DNA of 64,000 nt from Atrichornis clamosus. Lineage: Eukaryota > Chordata > Aves > Passeriformes > Menuridae. Below are positions 55,801 to 64,000 of the stretch, piece after piece (position 1 is the stretch's first letter; the number at the start of each line of letters is the position of its first letter). The position numbers and the translations under genes are program-made. Location of the stretch: contig WBMZ01005337.1 in NCBI GenBank assembly GCA_013400975.1, positions 124,001 through 188,000 of the forward strand. Reading direction: 5' to 3'. Under the pieces are notes generated by a model, which did not search any database, had not been told where the DNA came from, and worked only from the letters and a program-made list of their open reading frames with translations.

Positions 55801-58020
55801 AAACTCATCCTAATCTGGACAGTGACAAAAATTATTGTGAATATCTGAAAAGATATGCCTGCAAAAATTTTCTTATATTACATTACGTGTGGACTACTCA
55901 AAATTAGCATGACCGTAACTTACAAAGAGCAGTATTTAACCACAGCTCAACAGCAGACATTCTCGTCTAAATATAATTCCACATGAGTGATAGTTGGGAG
56001 ATTGTGTTTATGGTGAGTACCAGAATTAATGTGTGCACAGATGTTTACAGAGGATATGCACTTTTACTGGAGGTCTGCTGAGTGCATACGTTCAAATTAA
56101 AGGTTTCTGCAAAAAACACGTCCCTGGACATTAACCTCTGCTTCACACAACTTTGGAGCATGTGAACTCTGTACGTGCCATTTCTGTTCACACACTGGCA
56201 TGCAGATGATTTATTTTTCACTTATATGATTACCTATCTCAGCAACTCAAAAAAAGCATTCTATTTCCATAGCAGAAAGTTGTCCAGAAACTTTCAAAAC
56301 TATAAAACAGGTAGAAGTATATTTTTCAACAAAACTCATGAACTCAAAACTGACTCTGAAGAGCAGGCATAGGAATTTTAACGAATTAAAAGTAGTTTTG
56401 ATTCTTACCTGATCATTATCCATCTCCTGGACAAAAAAGGCCTCCCCATTGTCTCCTAGTTTCATGTGCAAATCTACAGCCTCTCCATTAATTTCTATGT
56501 CAACCTGGAAGGGAATAAATATATTTTCATAGGAAAATAAAGTTATTTTAGGTACACAGTTCCTGTTCAGTTGTTCTGCTGCTGGCACTGGGCAAATGCT
56601 TTTCAGGGAAGTGTAGGACACCTCATAATAAATATGAAATAGTGAACTGCTCTGTTGCATTCCTTACTCCTTCACAAGGCAATCAATTTTATAAAAATTT
56701 TTTTCTATCTCATTCAGCTCATTGCTGTCTTGCTCCTCTACTCAGAAAGGTTTACAGCCATTATATAAAGTTCTGAATCTTTTTCAATATAGTTCTGAAT
56801 GCTTCACTTGCCACACAAATCTATTTGCTCTTTTAATTCATAGCCTATTTTTGAATTGTGCAAGTACTTCCAAATGCAAATTCTTAATATGCTGTCTTTC
56901 AAATTCATTAAAGAGACTTTTCTTTACACTAAGAAAAGCACAAATAAGAAAAATCATTTTCACTCAATTCCTGTGTCTATTTCTTCTACACATTTATCAC
57001 ATCACTGTACAGCCCTACTTATCTCTATTTCTTCTCAGAAGGATCTCTCTCTTTGTCTATAACCATTCTTGCCACCAACTCCATTTTCACTGTAAATTTT
57101 TTGGAGCCTTGGATGAGTCTATATTTATGTTATATTTCAGGACAGAATACACCATTGGCACAGTAACACTTTTCAGCTTTTATCCATCCTAAATACTGGA
57201 ATTTCTTTCTGATCTATGTAAGAATTGAACAATGTCCATGCTGACTTTAGGATCTTTCTGCTGAAAATTATAGCTACATTAGAACCTAGGTTGTATGTAG
57301 CTACAAATTGCTTCCTAAAATAATCTGTCACACATTATTAACTGGTAACTTCATATCTGATATACTGCCAGGTCACTCTAGCCTGGTTACATTTATTTCA
57401 AGGTCCTCACTGTTTTTTCTAGCTTCAATTCACCTCGAGGTTCTATTATTTGAAAATATTACTTCACTAATACCTCCCTTTTTGGAACTATCATTGAACG
57501 TGTCAAAGAAAGGGGTTTTAATACACAGTCACTAATGAAATCTAGTAGAGGCTCAAATTAGCACATTCAAAATTTTGCTTTATTGAACATAAACATTACA
57601 AATTTCATGGCTAGTTTTGTTTTTTATTATAGTCAATGTCTTATAAATTATGCTCTGAAATGCAAGAATCAGTAGTAACCATTTTAATTGAAGCTTTCCT
57701 TAGTTCAGGCTCTTTATAAAGGCTGTCTAAAGAAAACCCTCACTAGCAAGCCAGAGAACACTCAGCAACTTCCATGTTATTAGAGTTAACCCACACACAG
57801 AACATATAAAAATTGTCAATTTTCTTACCACTTTCTCCCTAGAACGTAGAACTCCCATTTTCCCAAAGCGAACGTGGAAAGGCGAACACTGAAGATTTCC
57901 ATCTGGCTGACGTACAACAATGATATCTATACACCCCGACAGCGTGGCTGGGTTCAGTCCCTTATAGAGCTCCTTCACAGTTACAAACACTTGCCCTGCT
58001 AACTGTCCAACGTAATTCAT
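22651..58020 (-). CDS. LPIN1: Lipin-1, Mg2+-dependent phosphatidate phosphatase (whole split gene)
   Basis: Nineteen exons join into one open frame of 903 codons plus stop, with GT/AG borders and matching phases throughout. Lipins convert phosphatidate to diacylglycerol at the ER for triglyceride and phospholipid synthesis, and in the nucleus act as coactivators with PGC-1alpha/PPARalpha. Seen in the protein: N-LIP domain (about 1-110) with Gly84, Ser106 in a TSP context, basic run at 160-168, acidic SEDEDMF motif, middle lipin domain (about 475-570), catalytic DIDGT at 691-695 and LGHIL at 702-706. Paralog choice: [12 protein letters not shown], the [14 protein letters not shown] stretch and the C-terminus match lipin-1 as I know it, whereas lipin-2 has GRWWFWRKRE and a different tail. 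Length is close to mammalian lipin-1 alpha (about 890). Introns not listed separately show no recognisable genes. Confidence 0.96.
23664..23767 (-). CDS. LPIN1: LPIN1 coding exon 18 (residues 817-851)
   Basis: Codes for [20 protein letters not shown] and [14 protein letters not shown]. The VSLNRIF wording is lipin-1 rather than lipin-2 (VPDCRIF). 104 nt, phase 0 in and phase 2 out, donor GTAAGT. Confidence 0.97.
24792..24860. repeat. A/C-rich simple repeat (AAAC and CCAA units)
   Basis: Runs of GAAAC, CAAAG and ACCAACCAAAC in the exon 17-18 intron. The coding strand is G/T-rich here. Low-complexity expansion. Confidence 0.85.
25814..25928 (-). CDS. LPIN1: LPIN1 coding exon 17 (residues 778-816)
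   Basis: Codes for [20 protein letters not shown] and [19 protein letters not shown], the conserved second half of the catalytic domain. 115 nt, phase 2 in and phase 0 out, donor GTAAGT. Confidence 0.97.
27757..27909 (-). CDS. LPIN1: LPIN1 coding exon 16 (residues 727-778)
   Basis: Codes for [20 protein letters not shown] and on to [10 protein letters not shown] in the catalytic domain. Ser736 in YCSAR corresponds to the serine whose change to leucine in human lipin-2 (S734L) causes Majeed syndrome; it is intact. 153 nt, phase 2 at both ends, donor GTAATG. Confidence 0.97.
30719..30805 (-). CDS. LPIN1: LPIN1 coding exon 15 (residues 698-727, LxxIL motif)
   Basis: Codes for [20 protein letters not shown] and [13 protein letters not shown] at 702-706 fits the LxxIL motif through which lipin-1 contacts PGC-1alpha and PPARalpha. 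87 nt, phase 2 at both ends, donor GTGAGT. Confidence 0.97.
32252..32300. repeat. A/C-rich tract downstream of exon 14
   Basis: Poly-A runs broken by CCCC and CC on the plus strand, so the LPIN1 transcript reads G and U runs about 110-160 nt after the exon 14 donor. Confidence 0.8.
32410..32558 (-). CDS. LPIN1: LPIN1 coding exon 14 (residues 649-698, catalytic DIDGT)
   Basis: Codes for [20 protein letters not shown], then [14 protein letters not shown] and [16 protein letters not shown] (691-695) is the DxDxT catalytic motif of the HAD-like phosphatidate phosphatases: Asp691 is the expected nucleophile and Asp693 the general acid/base. Both are intact. 149 nt, phase 0 in and phase 2 out, donor GTGAGT. 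The acceptor has a poor pyrimidine tract. Confidence 0.98.
33258..33760 (+). mobile_element. Endogenous retrovirus LTR (songbird ERVL-like), in the exon 13-14 intron
   Basis: Starts TGTATTGGGTCTGGCTGAGC and contains the blocks GGGAGGGGACACAACCAGG, CAGCTGACCCAAAGTAACC and GGGATATTCCATACCACATG that mark a common avian LTR group, ending CACCTGGCATCCAACCAGTC. The stretch that should hold the LTR poly(A) region, near 33,664, appears deleted, and an N sits there. No internal retroviral gene is present. Opposite in sense to LPIN1. No clear target-site duplication seen. Confidence 0.85.
35293..35437 (-). CDS. LPIN1: LPIN1 coding exon 13 (residues 600-648)
   Basis: Contains DESSSSDED (603-611), a family-typical acidic serine cluster, and ends [14 protein letters not shown], the lead-in to the catalytic domain. 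145 nt, phase 2 in and phase 0 out, donor GTGAGT. Confidence 0.95.
37405..37478 (-). CDS. LPIN1: LPIN1 coding exon 12 (residues 576-600)
   Basis: 74 nt beginning ETKPEQ, a linker of low conservation between the middle and catalytic domains. Placed by its ATTTTTACAG acceptor, by phase (0 in, 2 out) and because it joins exon 11 to exon 13 without a frame break. The donor GTACCC is weak, and skipping would shift the frame. Confidence 0.9.
38836..38928 (-). CDS. LPIN1: LPIN1 coding exon 11 (residues 545-575)
   Basis: Codes for [19 protein letters not shown] then [12 protein letters not shown]. The tryptophan-rich motif at 559-569 closes the middle domain and is the lipin-1 form. 93 nt, phase 0 at both ends, donor GTAAGT. 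Confidence 0.97.
41708..41777 (-). CDS. LPIN1: LPIN1 coding exon 10 (residues 521-544)
   Basis: Short exon of 70 nt for [19 protein letters not shown] and KPLPK, the core of the middle lipin domain. Phase 2 in, phase 0 out, donor GTGAGA. Confidence 0.96.
42033..43075 (-). mobile_element. CR1 LINE, 5'-truncated copy of about 1 kb, in the exon 9-10 intron
   Basis: Opens on the plus strand with TCATAGAATCACAGAATGG, the complement of the CR1 3' end. Minus-strand translation shows reverse-transcriptase remnants: [15 protein letters not shown], a FSDD box where FADD is usual, and [13 protein letters not shown]. The frame is broken into at least two pieces (42,566-42,805 and 42,802-43,053), so the copy is dead. 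A single ambiguous base lies at 42,182. Confidence 0.93.
44155..44248 (-). CDS. LPIN1: LPIN1 coding exon 9 (residues 490-521)
   Basis: Codes for [17 protein letters not shown] and [14 protein letters not shown] in the middle lipin domain. This stretch helps tell lipin-1 from lipin-2, which reads ENPGLIDNPNLVIRI here. 94 nt, donor GTAAGT followed closely by a run of 13 A on the coding strand. Confidence 0.96.
45167..45354 (-). CDS. LPIN1: LPIN1 coding exon 8 (residues 427-490)
   Basis: A Ser/Thr-rich start leads into [20 protein letters not shown] and then [13 protein letters not shown] and EITK, where the middle lipin domain begins. 188 nt, phase 2 in and phase 1 out. The donor GTACAC is weak. 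Confidence 0.96.
46641..46734 (-). CDS. LPIN1: LPIN1 coding exon 7 (residues 396-427)
   Basis: Codes for [17 protein letters not shown] and [14 protein letters not shown], a well-conserved lipin block before the middle domain. 94 nt, phase 1 in and phase 2 out, donor GTATAAGT. Confidence 0.96.
48222..48531 (-). CDS. LPIN1: LPIN1 coding exon 6 (residues 293-396, variable linker)
   Basis: 310 nt coding for an Ala/Glu/Pro/Ser-rich, probably disordered linker. Only the ends are easily matched to mammalian lipin-1: the start after ELPQAAK and the final KTDSPSRKK. It keeps STHFRVI at 312-318, a motif I associate more with lipin-2. Phase 0 in, phase 1 out, donor GTAAAG. Confidence 0.92.
50481..50610 (-). 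CDS. LPIN1: LPIN1 coding exon 5 (residues 249-292)
   Basis: Codes for [19 protein letters not shown] and the [12 protein letters not shown] motif, both landmarks of the lipin linker. The TP and SP pairs are potential proline-directed phosphosites. 130 nt, phase 2 in and phase 0 out, donor GTATCC (weak). Confidence 0.95.
53244..53351 (-). CDS. LPIN1: LPIN1 beta-specific cassette exon (36 codons)
   Basis: Found between exons 4 and 5: a pyrimidine-rich tract and CTGCCCAG acceptor, 108 nt open in the required frame, then AG/GTAGAA donor. Phase is 2 at both ends, so inclusion adds 36 residues and keeps both junction serines. The peptide contains [18 protein letters not shown] and ends in SSHFSLPD. 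Its place, right after the EWSP motif, is where the lipin-1 beta insertion sits, and 36 residues equals the length difference between human beta (926) and alpha (890) as I recall them. Alpha and beta differ in nuclear/cytosolic balance and in metabolic versus differentiation roles. Its use in this species is inferred, not seen. Confidence 0.85.
53778..53796. repeat. Short (CA)n microsatellite
   Basis: About nine CA units in the intron between exon 4 and the beta cassette. Confidence 0.9.
54381..54500 (-). CDS. LPIN1: LPIN1 coding exon 4 (residues 209-249)
   Basis: 120 nt, entering and leaving in the same phase (2). It codes for a poorly conserved linker that ends in the recognisable [15 protein letters not shown] motif of lipins. 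The donor GTACTT is weak. The next downstream exon is either the beta cassette or exon 5. In both cases the split codon stays a serine. Confidence 0.93.
54867..55204 (-). CDS. LPIN1: LPIN1 coding exon 3 (residues 97-209, polybasic segment)
   Basis: Begins [16 protein letters not shown]. Ser106, the insulin/mTOR-responsive phosphosite known in lipin-1, is kept in a TSP context. Residues 160-168 are nine basic residues in a row (KKRRKKRRK), the nuclear localisation and phosphatidate-binding segment of the family. An acidic [10 protein letters not shown] stretch follows at 186-195. 338 nt, phase 0 in and phase 2 out. The donor GTATCA is off consensus at +4 to +6. Confidence 0.95.
55629..55653. 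repeat. Short (TA)n/(CA)n microsatellite
   Basis: TATATATATATG followed by TACACACACG in the exon 2-3 intron. Confidence 0.85.
56409..56504 (-). CDS. LPIN1: LPIN1 coding exon 2 (residues 65-96)
   Basis: Codes for [18 protein letters not shown] and on to the DNDQ motif, completing the N-LIP domain. Gly84 is present; its change to Arg is the fld2J mutation of mouse Lpin1. 96 nt, phase 0 at both ends, donor GTAAG. Confidence 0.97.
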
Positions 58021-58029
58021 GGTTTGGAC
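57829..58029 (-). CDS. LPIN1: LPIN1 coding exon 1 (residues 1-64) with 9 nt of 5' UTR
   Basis: Starts at [18 protein letters not shown], the near-invariant lipin N-terminus, which fixes the ATG at 58,018-58,020. Position -3 is A, a good initiation context. The exon begins nine bases upstream at a clear acceptor (pyrimidine-rich, then CTTTCAG), so the rest of the 5' UTR lies in an upstream exon. It codes for most of the N-LIP fold and ends with GTAAG after a complete codon (phase 0). Confidence 0.97.
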
Positions 58030-59652
58030 CTGAAAGGCAAAAGATGGAACAAATTAGATTTTGATCCCTGCTTTGCATTTTAGAGACATTTGAGAGACGG
58101 AGAATCCCGCAGTTTCACAAGTTAACAATTTCACATAGAATCAGAATTTCCCACCTAATTTATTTACAGCTGGTGCATGTTTGTAGAGAGCCATTACAAG
58201 ACAAAAGCAGAAGAGACCTTGTAAGTCAGAGAATTGTAACAACTTTCAAAACTTCATTAAAGTCAGTTGCATTCAAAACCACCGTCAGACTTTTAGACTC
58301 TTAAGCTCATAAATGTCTCCAATTATCTCTGAAGAGAAAAGCATTACTTCCAGAATAACATCTCCTCCTACCATTTATTGTATCCTCAACACCAGATACA
58401 CTTTTCTTGTGTATTTCCACAGGCTTTTAAGGCCAGGGCAAGTGAATGGTTGTAAGCATATCTAATTTTGCACCACACTGAAGTCAAAGACTACTTTTTC
58501 ACTTTACAGGGATTTCTCCCATTAATAGATTATTATAATGCATTCAGACAATAGATATGCATTAAGGCTGGACAAGCAACCTTCAGTTCAGAGCACTGAA
58601 ACATTTTTTCCTAATGCAACTTTACTGGTTTTGTTTCAAACAGTCTTTTAGTATTAGCAGTTTTATTAAAAATTAGACATATGTGGATGGTTGAAGTGAT
58701 TTATTTCCCCTGTTCCTGGATTTATTTAGTTTAGAATTGTTTTCTGCTTCTATCCTGTTAATGTACATCCTGTTTAATACATTTAGTCCCCCAGAAAGGA
58801 CAACGTGCATATTTAGACATACTTAAAGGATAAAAAAGTCTTTTAAGAGCTCTCAAAATATGAGTGAATTTAAGCAGATACCTTCCTGAACAGTACAGAT
58901 TTTAAGGACTTCTAGTGTCTATTGTTTTCATTATTTTTCCAACACCTCTTGCAGATTCCAAGATACTGATTTCAGCAAAGTCCTTGTGCACTCAGTATAG
59001 AGCATAAGACTCACATACAAGTTCTTTGCTAGGCTGTACTACATCACCTGGACATCAATAAAAGAGTCACTCTTGGGGTAGGCAATGCTAAAACTCTCAT
59101 TGATGGTGATGAGAACAGAACTGAGCTCAGAGCCTGAGACAGTCACTGCACGGCAGCATCATCTGCTACAATAGAGACTTTCAGCTGTGTTCTTTCATAA
59201 ACAACAAAAAGATGTATGAGATGCTGTAAAAATGGCTCCAAATTTTAAATGTGATTTACAGTTATAAACAAAAAACTATTTAAAGAACGCAATGAAAGCA
59301 CTAAGGTAAAAAATCAGAAAATTAGGAAATGCTATAATTAAGGCAGGTTTCTCCATGCATTGCTGTTCTAATCAATTAATGTTCAACTGTGGTTTTTTTC
59401 AAAAGTCCCTCCACATTGAATGGACTGAGGCATTGCTTTCTTCTCTGTTTCTATTGGAATACATGGATATCAGAACACAAACCATGCTCTGAAGGAAGAA
59501 TTATTTATGGCAGTCATCACCGCGTTGTCCCTGAAAGGCAATGATGGTTTCCCCATCTGACAACTGGGGAATCACAAAAAGATCAAGATTAAAATTAGGC
59601 ACTAATTTGAAAACCAAACAGATTTTTTTGAAGTATTTAGCATACAAGATGT

Positions 59653-60234
59653 TGTCATGGTTTAACCCCAGACAGCAACTAAGCCTCACACTGTCACCCG
59701 CTCACAACCAACCCCCCATCCTAAGCACGATGGGTGAGAGAATCAGAAAAGTGAAAGTGATAAACTTCATTGGCTGAAATAAAGACAGTTTAATGGGACA
59801 GAAAAGAAAGAAGATAATAATTATTACAATAATAAAGAAGAAGAAGAAAAGAATTTTAGTATCCAAAACAAGTGATGCACAATGCAATTGCTCACCACCC
59901 ACTGCCCAATGCCCAGCCAGTTCACAAGCAGCAGCCCACAGACAGTTTTCCCCCCAGTTTATATTCTGGGCATGACACTCTACAGTACAGAATATCACTT
60001 TGCTCATTTGGGATCAGATGCCCTCACTGTGTGTCCAAACAACTTCTTATGCCACTCCAGCCCTGTGACTGGCAGGCCATGAGACACCAAAAATGTCTTT
60101 GACTTAGTGTAAGCACTACGCAGCAATACCTAAACCAGCAACATCTAAATCAACATTATTCTCATCCTAAATCCCAAACACAGCACTGTACCAGCTACTA
60201 GGAAGAAACTTCTATCCCAGCCAAAACCAGGACA
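59653..60234 (-). mobile_element. Solo LTR of an ERVL-like endogenous retrovirus, in the 5' intron of LPIN1
   Basis: The plus strand starts TGTCATGGTTTAACCCCAG and ends GCCAAAACCAGGACA, the complete complement of a well-known avian LTR (TG...CA ends). Flanks are GATGT (59,648-59,652) and GATAT (60,235-60,239), a 5-bp target duplication with one change. On the minus strand there is a TATA box (GAATATAAACTGG, near 59,958-59,970) and an ATTAAA poly(A) signal (59,789-59,794). There is no internal viral sequence, so it is a recombination remnant. Same sense as LPIN1. Confidence 0.93.
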
Positions 60235-60500
60235 GATATTAACTAACAGAAGAATAATCCCTAAATACTGTTTGGAGAAGCCTTTCTGCACAGCCGTCAA
60301 TCCAAGCATATGGAAAGTGCCATCTCCTAAAAAATCAACACACAAAATCTTGATGGCAATTGTATTCACTTCTCCAGCACTGGATAGGTATCAGCACTTC
60401 TGGGCTTCTATTATACATTAGGAACATGCCTTACTGAATGCAAATCTTGTGGAAGCTGTTTCATAGGGGACAGCACTTGAAACTCATGCCGCACCCTACA

Positions 60501-60950
60501 CTGTGTCACAGAACAACAGGTTTGAACAGACCTCTAAAGGTCACCTGCTCCAAAGGTCTGCCCAAAGGAGGGACAATTTGGATGAGGCTGTCCCTAACAC
60601 TGGTCCTGCAGGGTTCTCAGTGTCTTCAAGGATGGAGATCTCTCAGCCTTCCTGCACTCCTGTTCCTATGTTTGCCTGTCCTCACACAGAAAATTTTCTT
60701 CCCAATACTTAATCTGAATTTCCCTTGTTGCAGCTGTCCAATGTTGCAGCATTGCCTCTTGTCCTATCACTGTGCACTTCTAACATCCCAGCTGTTTCTT
60801 CTATACTCCCCAACAAGTCACTGAATACCCTGAAGACTAAATAAAACTAGTTTTCTCAGCCTCTCCTTTTAAGTTATAAGCTCTTAGCCCCCTAATTATC
60901 TCGGTGGTCACCATCTAAACTCTTTAAAAAGTTGGCATGACAGAGGCACA
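60501..60950 (-). mobile_element. Old CR1 LINE fragment in the 5' intron
   Basis: The plus strand follows the complement of the CR1 3' region: a degraded CACAGAA start, then TTCTTCCCAATACTTAATCTG, then CCTCTTGTCCTATCACTGTG and a CAGCCTCTCC end. It is clearly more diverged than the copy at 42 kb. The limits are approximate. Confidence 0.75.
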
Positions 60951-63900
60951 GACCTAAGTTTAGAAGTGAGCCTACAGAAAGACAGATGTAACCAAACTTT
61001 TAAAATTACCCCCTTGCTGTGGGAAAATACTTCATTTTTCACTGGGGATTTTTCCAACCTAAAGCACCATAAGAAACACATTTCTTATAGAGCTAAATTA
61101 AATTGAAAGACAGCCACAATTAGGCTCAAAATTACATGGTACAGTTCACCCTGGTTAATGCTTAGTCTGCTGAAGTAACGAAATTTCTAGGTGCAAAACA
61201 GCCTCAACTTTCTTGGTGGCCAAGGAGCTGCTGGGATAGTATACACATCCCACTGTTTGGAAGAGTTATGGGCAGACAATCCATACATGAGGACTCACGC
61301 ATCCTCTTAAGTTACACCAGCTGGGCTGCTGAAATCCTAAACAGGGAATTTTGCAACTATCTGATTCACAACAAATCCTAGCTGCACTGTCTGCCCTGTC
61401 TTTGGATACAGAGATTATTTTTATACCCACAAATTTTAAAATTCTCCATTCTCAAGCTCCAAAGCCAAGCAGCACAGCACAGCTTGCTTCCATACAGTGG
61501 CAGTATCTTCTCCCTTAAAAAGTGCCACTCAAACTGTCAGCTGGTGACAGACACTCCTTTCAAGCTGGACTGAACCTGACATGTGCAACAAAACCATAGT
61601 GGAACTACAAGACAGACTGGGAGACTGATCACATAAACCCCACTTTCCCAAGAAACTGACAAAAACAGGTTTATATTTCAAATGTAGGGAACAAAAGATG
61701 CTGTTGTTAAAACGGGGGAGAGTTCAGAAATTAAACTCTGATGGATGTAGGCCCTCTATCCTAACTTTTATACATGCTAACCAAAGCTGAGATTGTTTGC
61801 AGTCTGAGGTTTGTGAGTTTGTAGTCTGAACCTAAAGTCAGTCCACACTATGTCAGCACTCCAGGAAACCAAAATTCCTCAAACCCCAGAGAGACTGGAT
61901 GTGGTTTTAAAGTAACATTTCACTCCGGCCACTGCAAGAAGTCTTTCACTTACTGACCAGGCAGCAGCAACTTCGGCAGTAAACATGAGTTTACGTCATG
62001 GATTAAACCCCCAGTGCCTGCCTGTTAATTGTACTCGATTTAGTAAAACTCTTGTTCTCATATCTTGCTAGTGGACATAGCATAGAATATTTTTTGGTGC
62101 TGGGAAAATTCAGGATCCTTTGATCTAAGCTTGCAGCAAGTGAGAACACCCTGTACTGCTTCTGTCAGGATTTTCAAATGGTTTGAGTTTTGTTCCTTGC
62201 CAGAAGACATTTCACAGCTCTACGTTATGCATCTATCATAAAATTAAAAGTATTTTCTAGTATAATTTTTAGTGTAAATTCAACTAGCATCACCTACCAG
62301 AAGGCTAGAAAATTTCCAACTCTTTTGATTGTTAAAGACAGCAACCATTTTTCAGAATTTATCATCATACAGAAAAATAAGTAAAAAATAAAGAGCTAGG
62401 TGATCTCCTTTGTCACTTAACGGATTTATTCAGTTAGCAAAGATTGACCTAACAAAATTAATTATTTAAAGTCCCACTCTGCTCGATGCCACAATATCAA
62501 ATGCACTGTCATCTAGACAATTCACTTCTTTCATACAGGTCCTAATTCCACTGGAAAAGCCGTAATTGTACCTCTTGTGGCATGGTTTTGGTTGTTTGGT
62601 TTTTGGCGGGTTTTTTTTACAGCTCAGCTCTTCCCCATACCATTTCATCTTTCTTTACTGCATTTTGCAAAATAAAATACTGAAAATCATAGGAACTAAA
62701 GGCCTTTTTTCCTTTTGCAATACTCAGTGTCTTCTCAGGTGACACAACATAATGAATAATAGACTAGATATCCACACACATCCAACTTACTAAGTGATGC
62801 AAGTGCTATTCAACATTCTCTAAAGACAGACAGTTGATTTAGGTAGCATGCTGTAAGGGTAATTAAAAAGGGGAACCCACTTGCTCTGGAAGATATGAAA
62901 TTTCCAGTGCAGAAAATTTTGAACAGCAGGACAAACATCTGCTGGGACTGCTTTAAGAACAGGCAACTGTAATCTTTGGGACAGACATTGTTGCTGTGTC
63001 TGTGTCCAAGGTGGTAAAACAAATCATATCCCAACACAGACCTGACTATTACCATCTGGACGTCTCTACTGAAGCTATTTAAATTTTAAAATTTGCATCT
63101 GGTACCTTTTAGGCACAGGTCAAAAAGCACTCTCCCAAAAATTCCAAGGCACAGATGATGAGCTAAGAAGGACTGGGGACTACTCCCATAGACAGTTTAG
63201 AAGCAGTCACCTTCTTTCAAAGGTTTAGAAAGCTTTTTAGAATGGATGGTGCTAGCTGTTGTGGTCACCAAGAATGAGCTCTGGCAACATTTAGGTCCCT
63301 TTCAGCCCCTTTTCTCAGGTTCTACAGTTATGACTGTGCACAGGCTTCGTAGGCCACCACTGTGGCTATATCCCAACTGCAGCAGGACAAGCTCACCTGA
63401 GTGAGATGTAGACAAGCACCCTCCTTGCATATTCTTTTTTCTTGGGGAAGGAAACCTGGACACATGACCTGAAATGGAGCCATAAGTTGCCATGACCCCG
63501 ATTTTGACAAGCAGCTGAGAGAGAACTCCAGAACGCTCTGCGGAGCAGTGTGACTCTGGTTGTTCTGTAAATAGGAGGGCAAACTCTACCCAAGTCTGAT
63601 TACACTCACATTTGTTCCAGACTTCCCCATAGTCACAGCTGCCTGGGACAGGCCACATTACTGCAGGTGATCTGGCAGTACCTCTGGTCATTTGGGAGAC
63701 AGGTGCAGTTCACTTGTATGTCCCACATCAGAAAGCAAAATGCAGCATGTGGCTGGCTCTGCACCAGAGTAAGTGACTGTGCTCCCTGCCAGTCAAATCT
63801 CCAGAAATATTTTAGGGTTGGGATTATTCTGGTCTTAATTCTATTAGGAACTATTTGACTTGTATTCCAAGTTAGCCAAGACCAGTGCCAAAATTTGTGA

Positions 63901-64000
63901 CTTCTTACAACAGCCAGAGAGTCAAATGGATCAAATGTCAAACTTATCTTCCAAGCCGCCAGTCCCTCCAAGAACCCACCCAATCACACTCACTCACAGC

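Larger units (their letters stand above)
58030..64000 (-). other. 5' intron of LPIN1 (partial), upstream of the start-codon exon
   Basis: Exon 1 begins at an acceptor, so transcription must start further upstream than 58,029. Nothing here resembles a CpG island or a first exon. Besides the solo LTR and the old CR1 I see no feature. Open frames at 63,302-63,691 minus and neighbours have no recognisable content. Confidence 0.7.

Noticed and set aside
56722..57192. 156-codon plus-strand frame in the exon 1-2 intron
   Set aside because: T-rich DNA giving a Leu/Phe/Ser/Cys-rich chain with no family motif, antisense to LPIN1 and without splice or promoter signals.
22651..58020. Identification of the gene as LPIN2
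   Set aside because: First considered because the lipin paralogs share the N-terminus. [11 protein letters not shown], the [14 protein letters not shown] stretch, VSLNRIF, the tail and the length after YCSAR all match lipin-1, and a beta cassette exon is present.
63302..63983. Several overlapping minus-strand frames near the right edge, considered as an upstream LPIN1 exon
   Set aside because: Three mutually overlapping frames of similar length with no lipin similarity. Exon 1 already starts the protein, and no CpG-rich promoter is visible.

Overview
The window is nuclear DNA from a vertebrate, almost certainly a bird. It carries several CR1 LINE fragments with the avian 3' end, two long terminal repeats of the type common in songbirds and other Neoaves, AT-rich introns, and a single split gene on the minus strand. 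A songbird is my best guess, but the evidence for that is only the look of the LTRs.

The gene is LPIN1 (lipin-1, phosphatidate phosphatase). It fills positions 58,029 down to about 19,250. I could place nineteen constitutive coding exons, from the start codon at 58,018-58,020 to the stop at 22,651-22,653. All junctions have GT/AG borders and compatible phases, and the joined frame gives 903 residues. A twentieth exon (53,244-53,351, 108 nt, 36 codons, symmetric phase) lies between exons 4 and 5. It fits the lipin-1 beta cassette exon and would give a 939-residue form. The protein has the N-LIP domain with Gly84, Ser106, a polybasic stretch, the middle lipin domain, the catalytic DIDGT and the LGHIL motif. 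The last exon runs into a 3.4 kb 3' UTR ending at an AATAAA. That UTR contains a sense CR1 fragment and a perfect 29-bp tandem duplication of an AU-rich element.

Layout: 1-19,250 is downstream intergenic DNA with no recognisable exon. It holds a CA/TA-type simple repeat, two CR1 fragments, a 24-bp perfect palindrome and two unexplained blocks with richer composition. This fits the wide gene-poor interval known downstream of LPIN1 in other amniotes. 19,250-58,029 is LPIN1, with an LTR and a 1 kb CR1 in its introns. 58,030-64,000 is most simply 5' intron, because exon 1 here begins at a splice acceptor nine bases before the ATG. It holds a solo LTR in sense orientation and a further CR1. The promoter and first untranslated exon are not in the window.

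I found no bacterial-type system, no RNA gene and no second protein-coding gene. The points most worth checking are the duplicated AU-rich element, the beta cassette exon and the sense solo LTR in the 5' intron.
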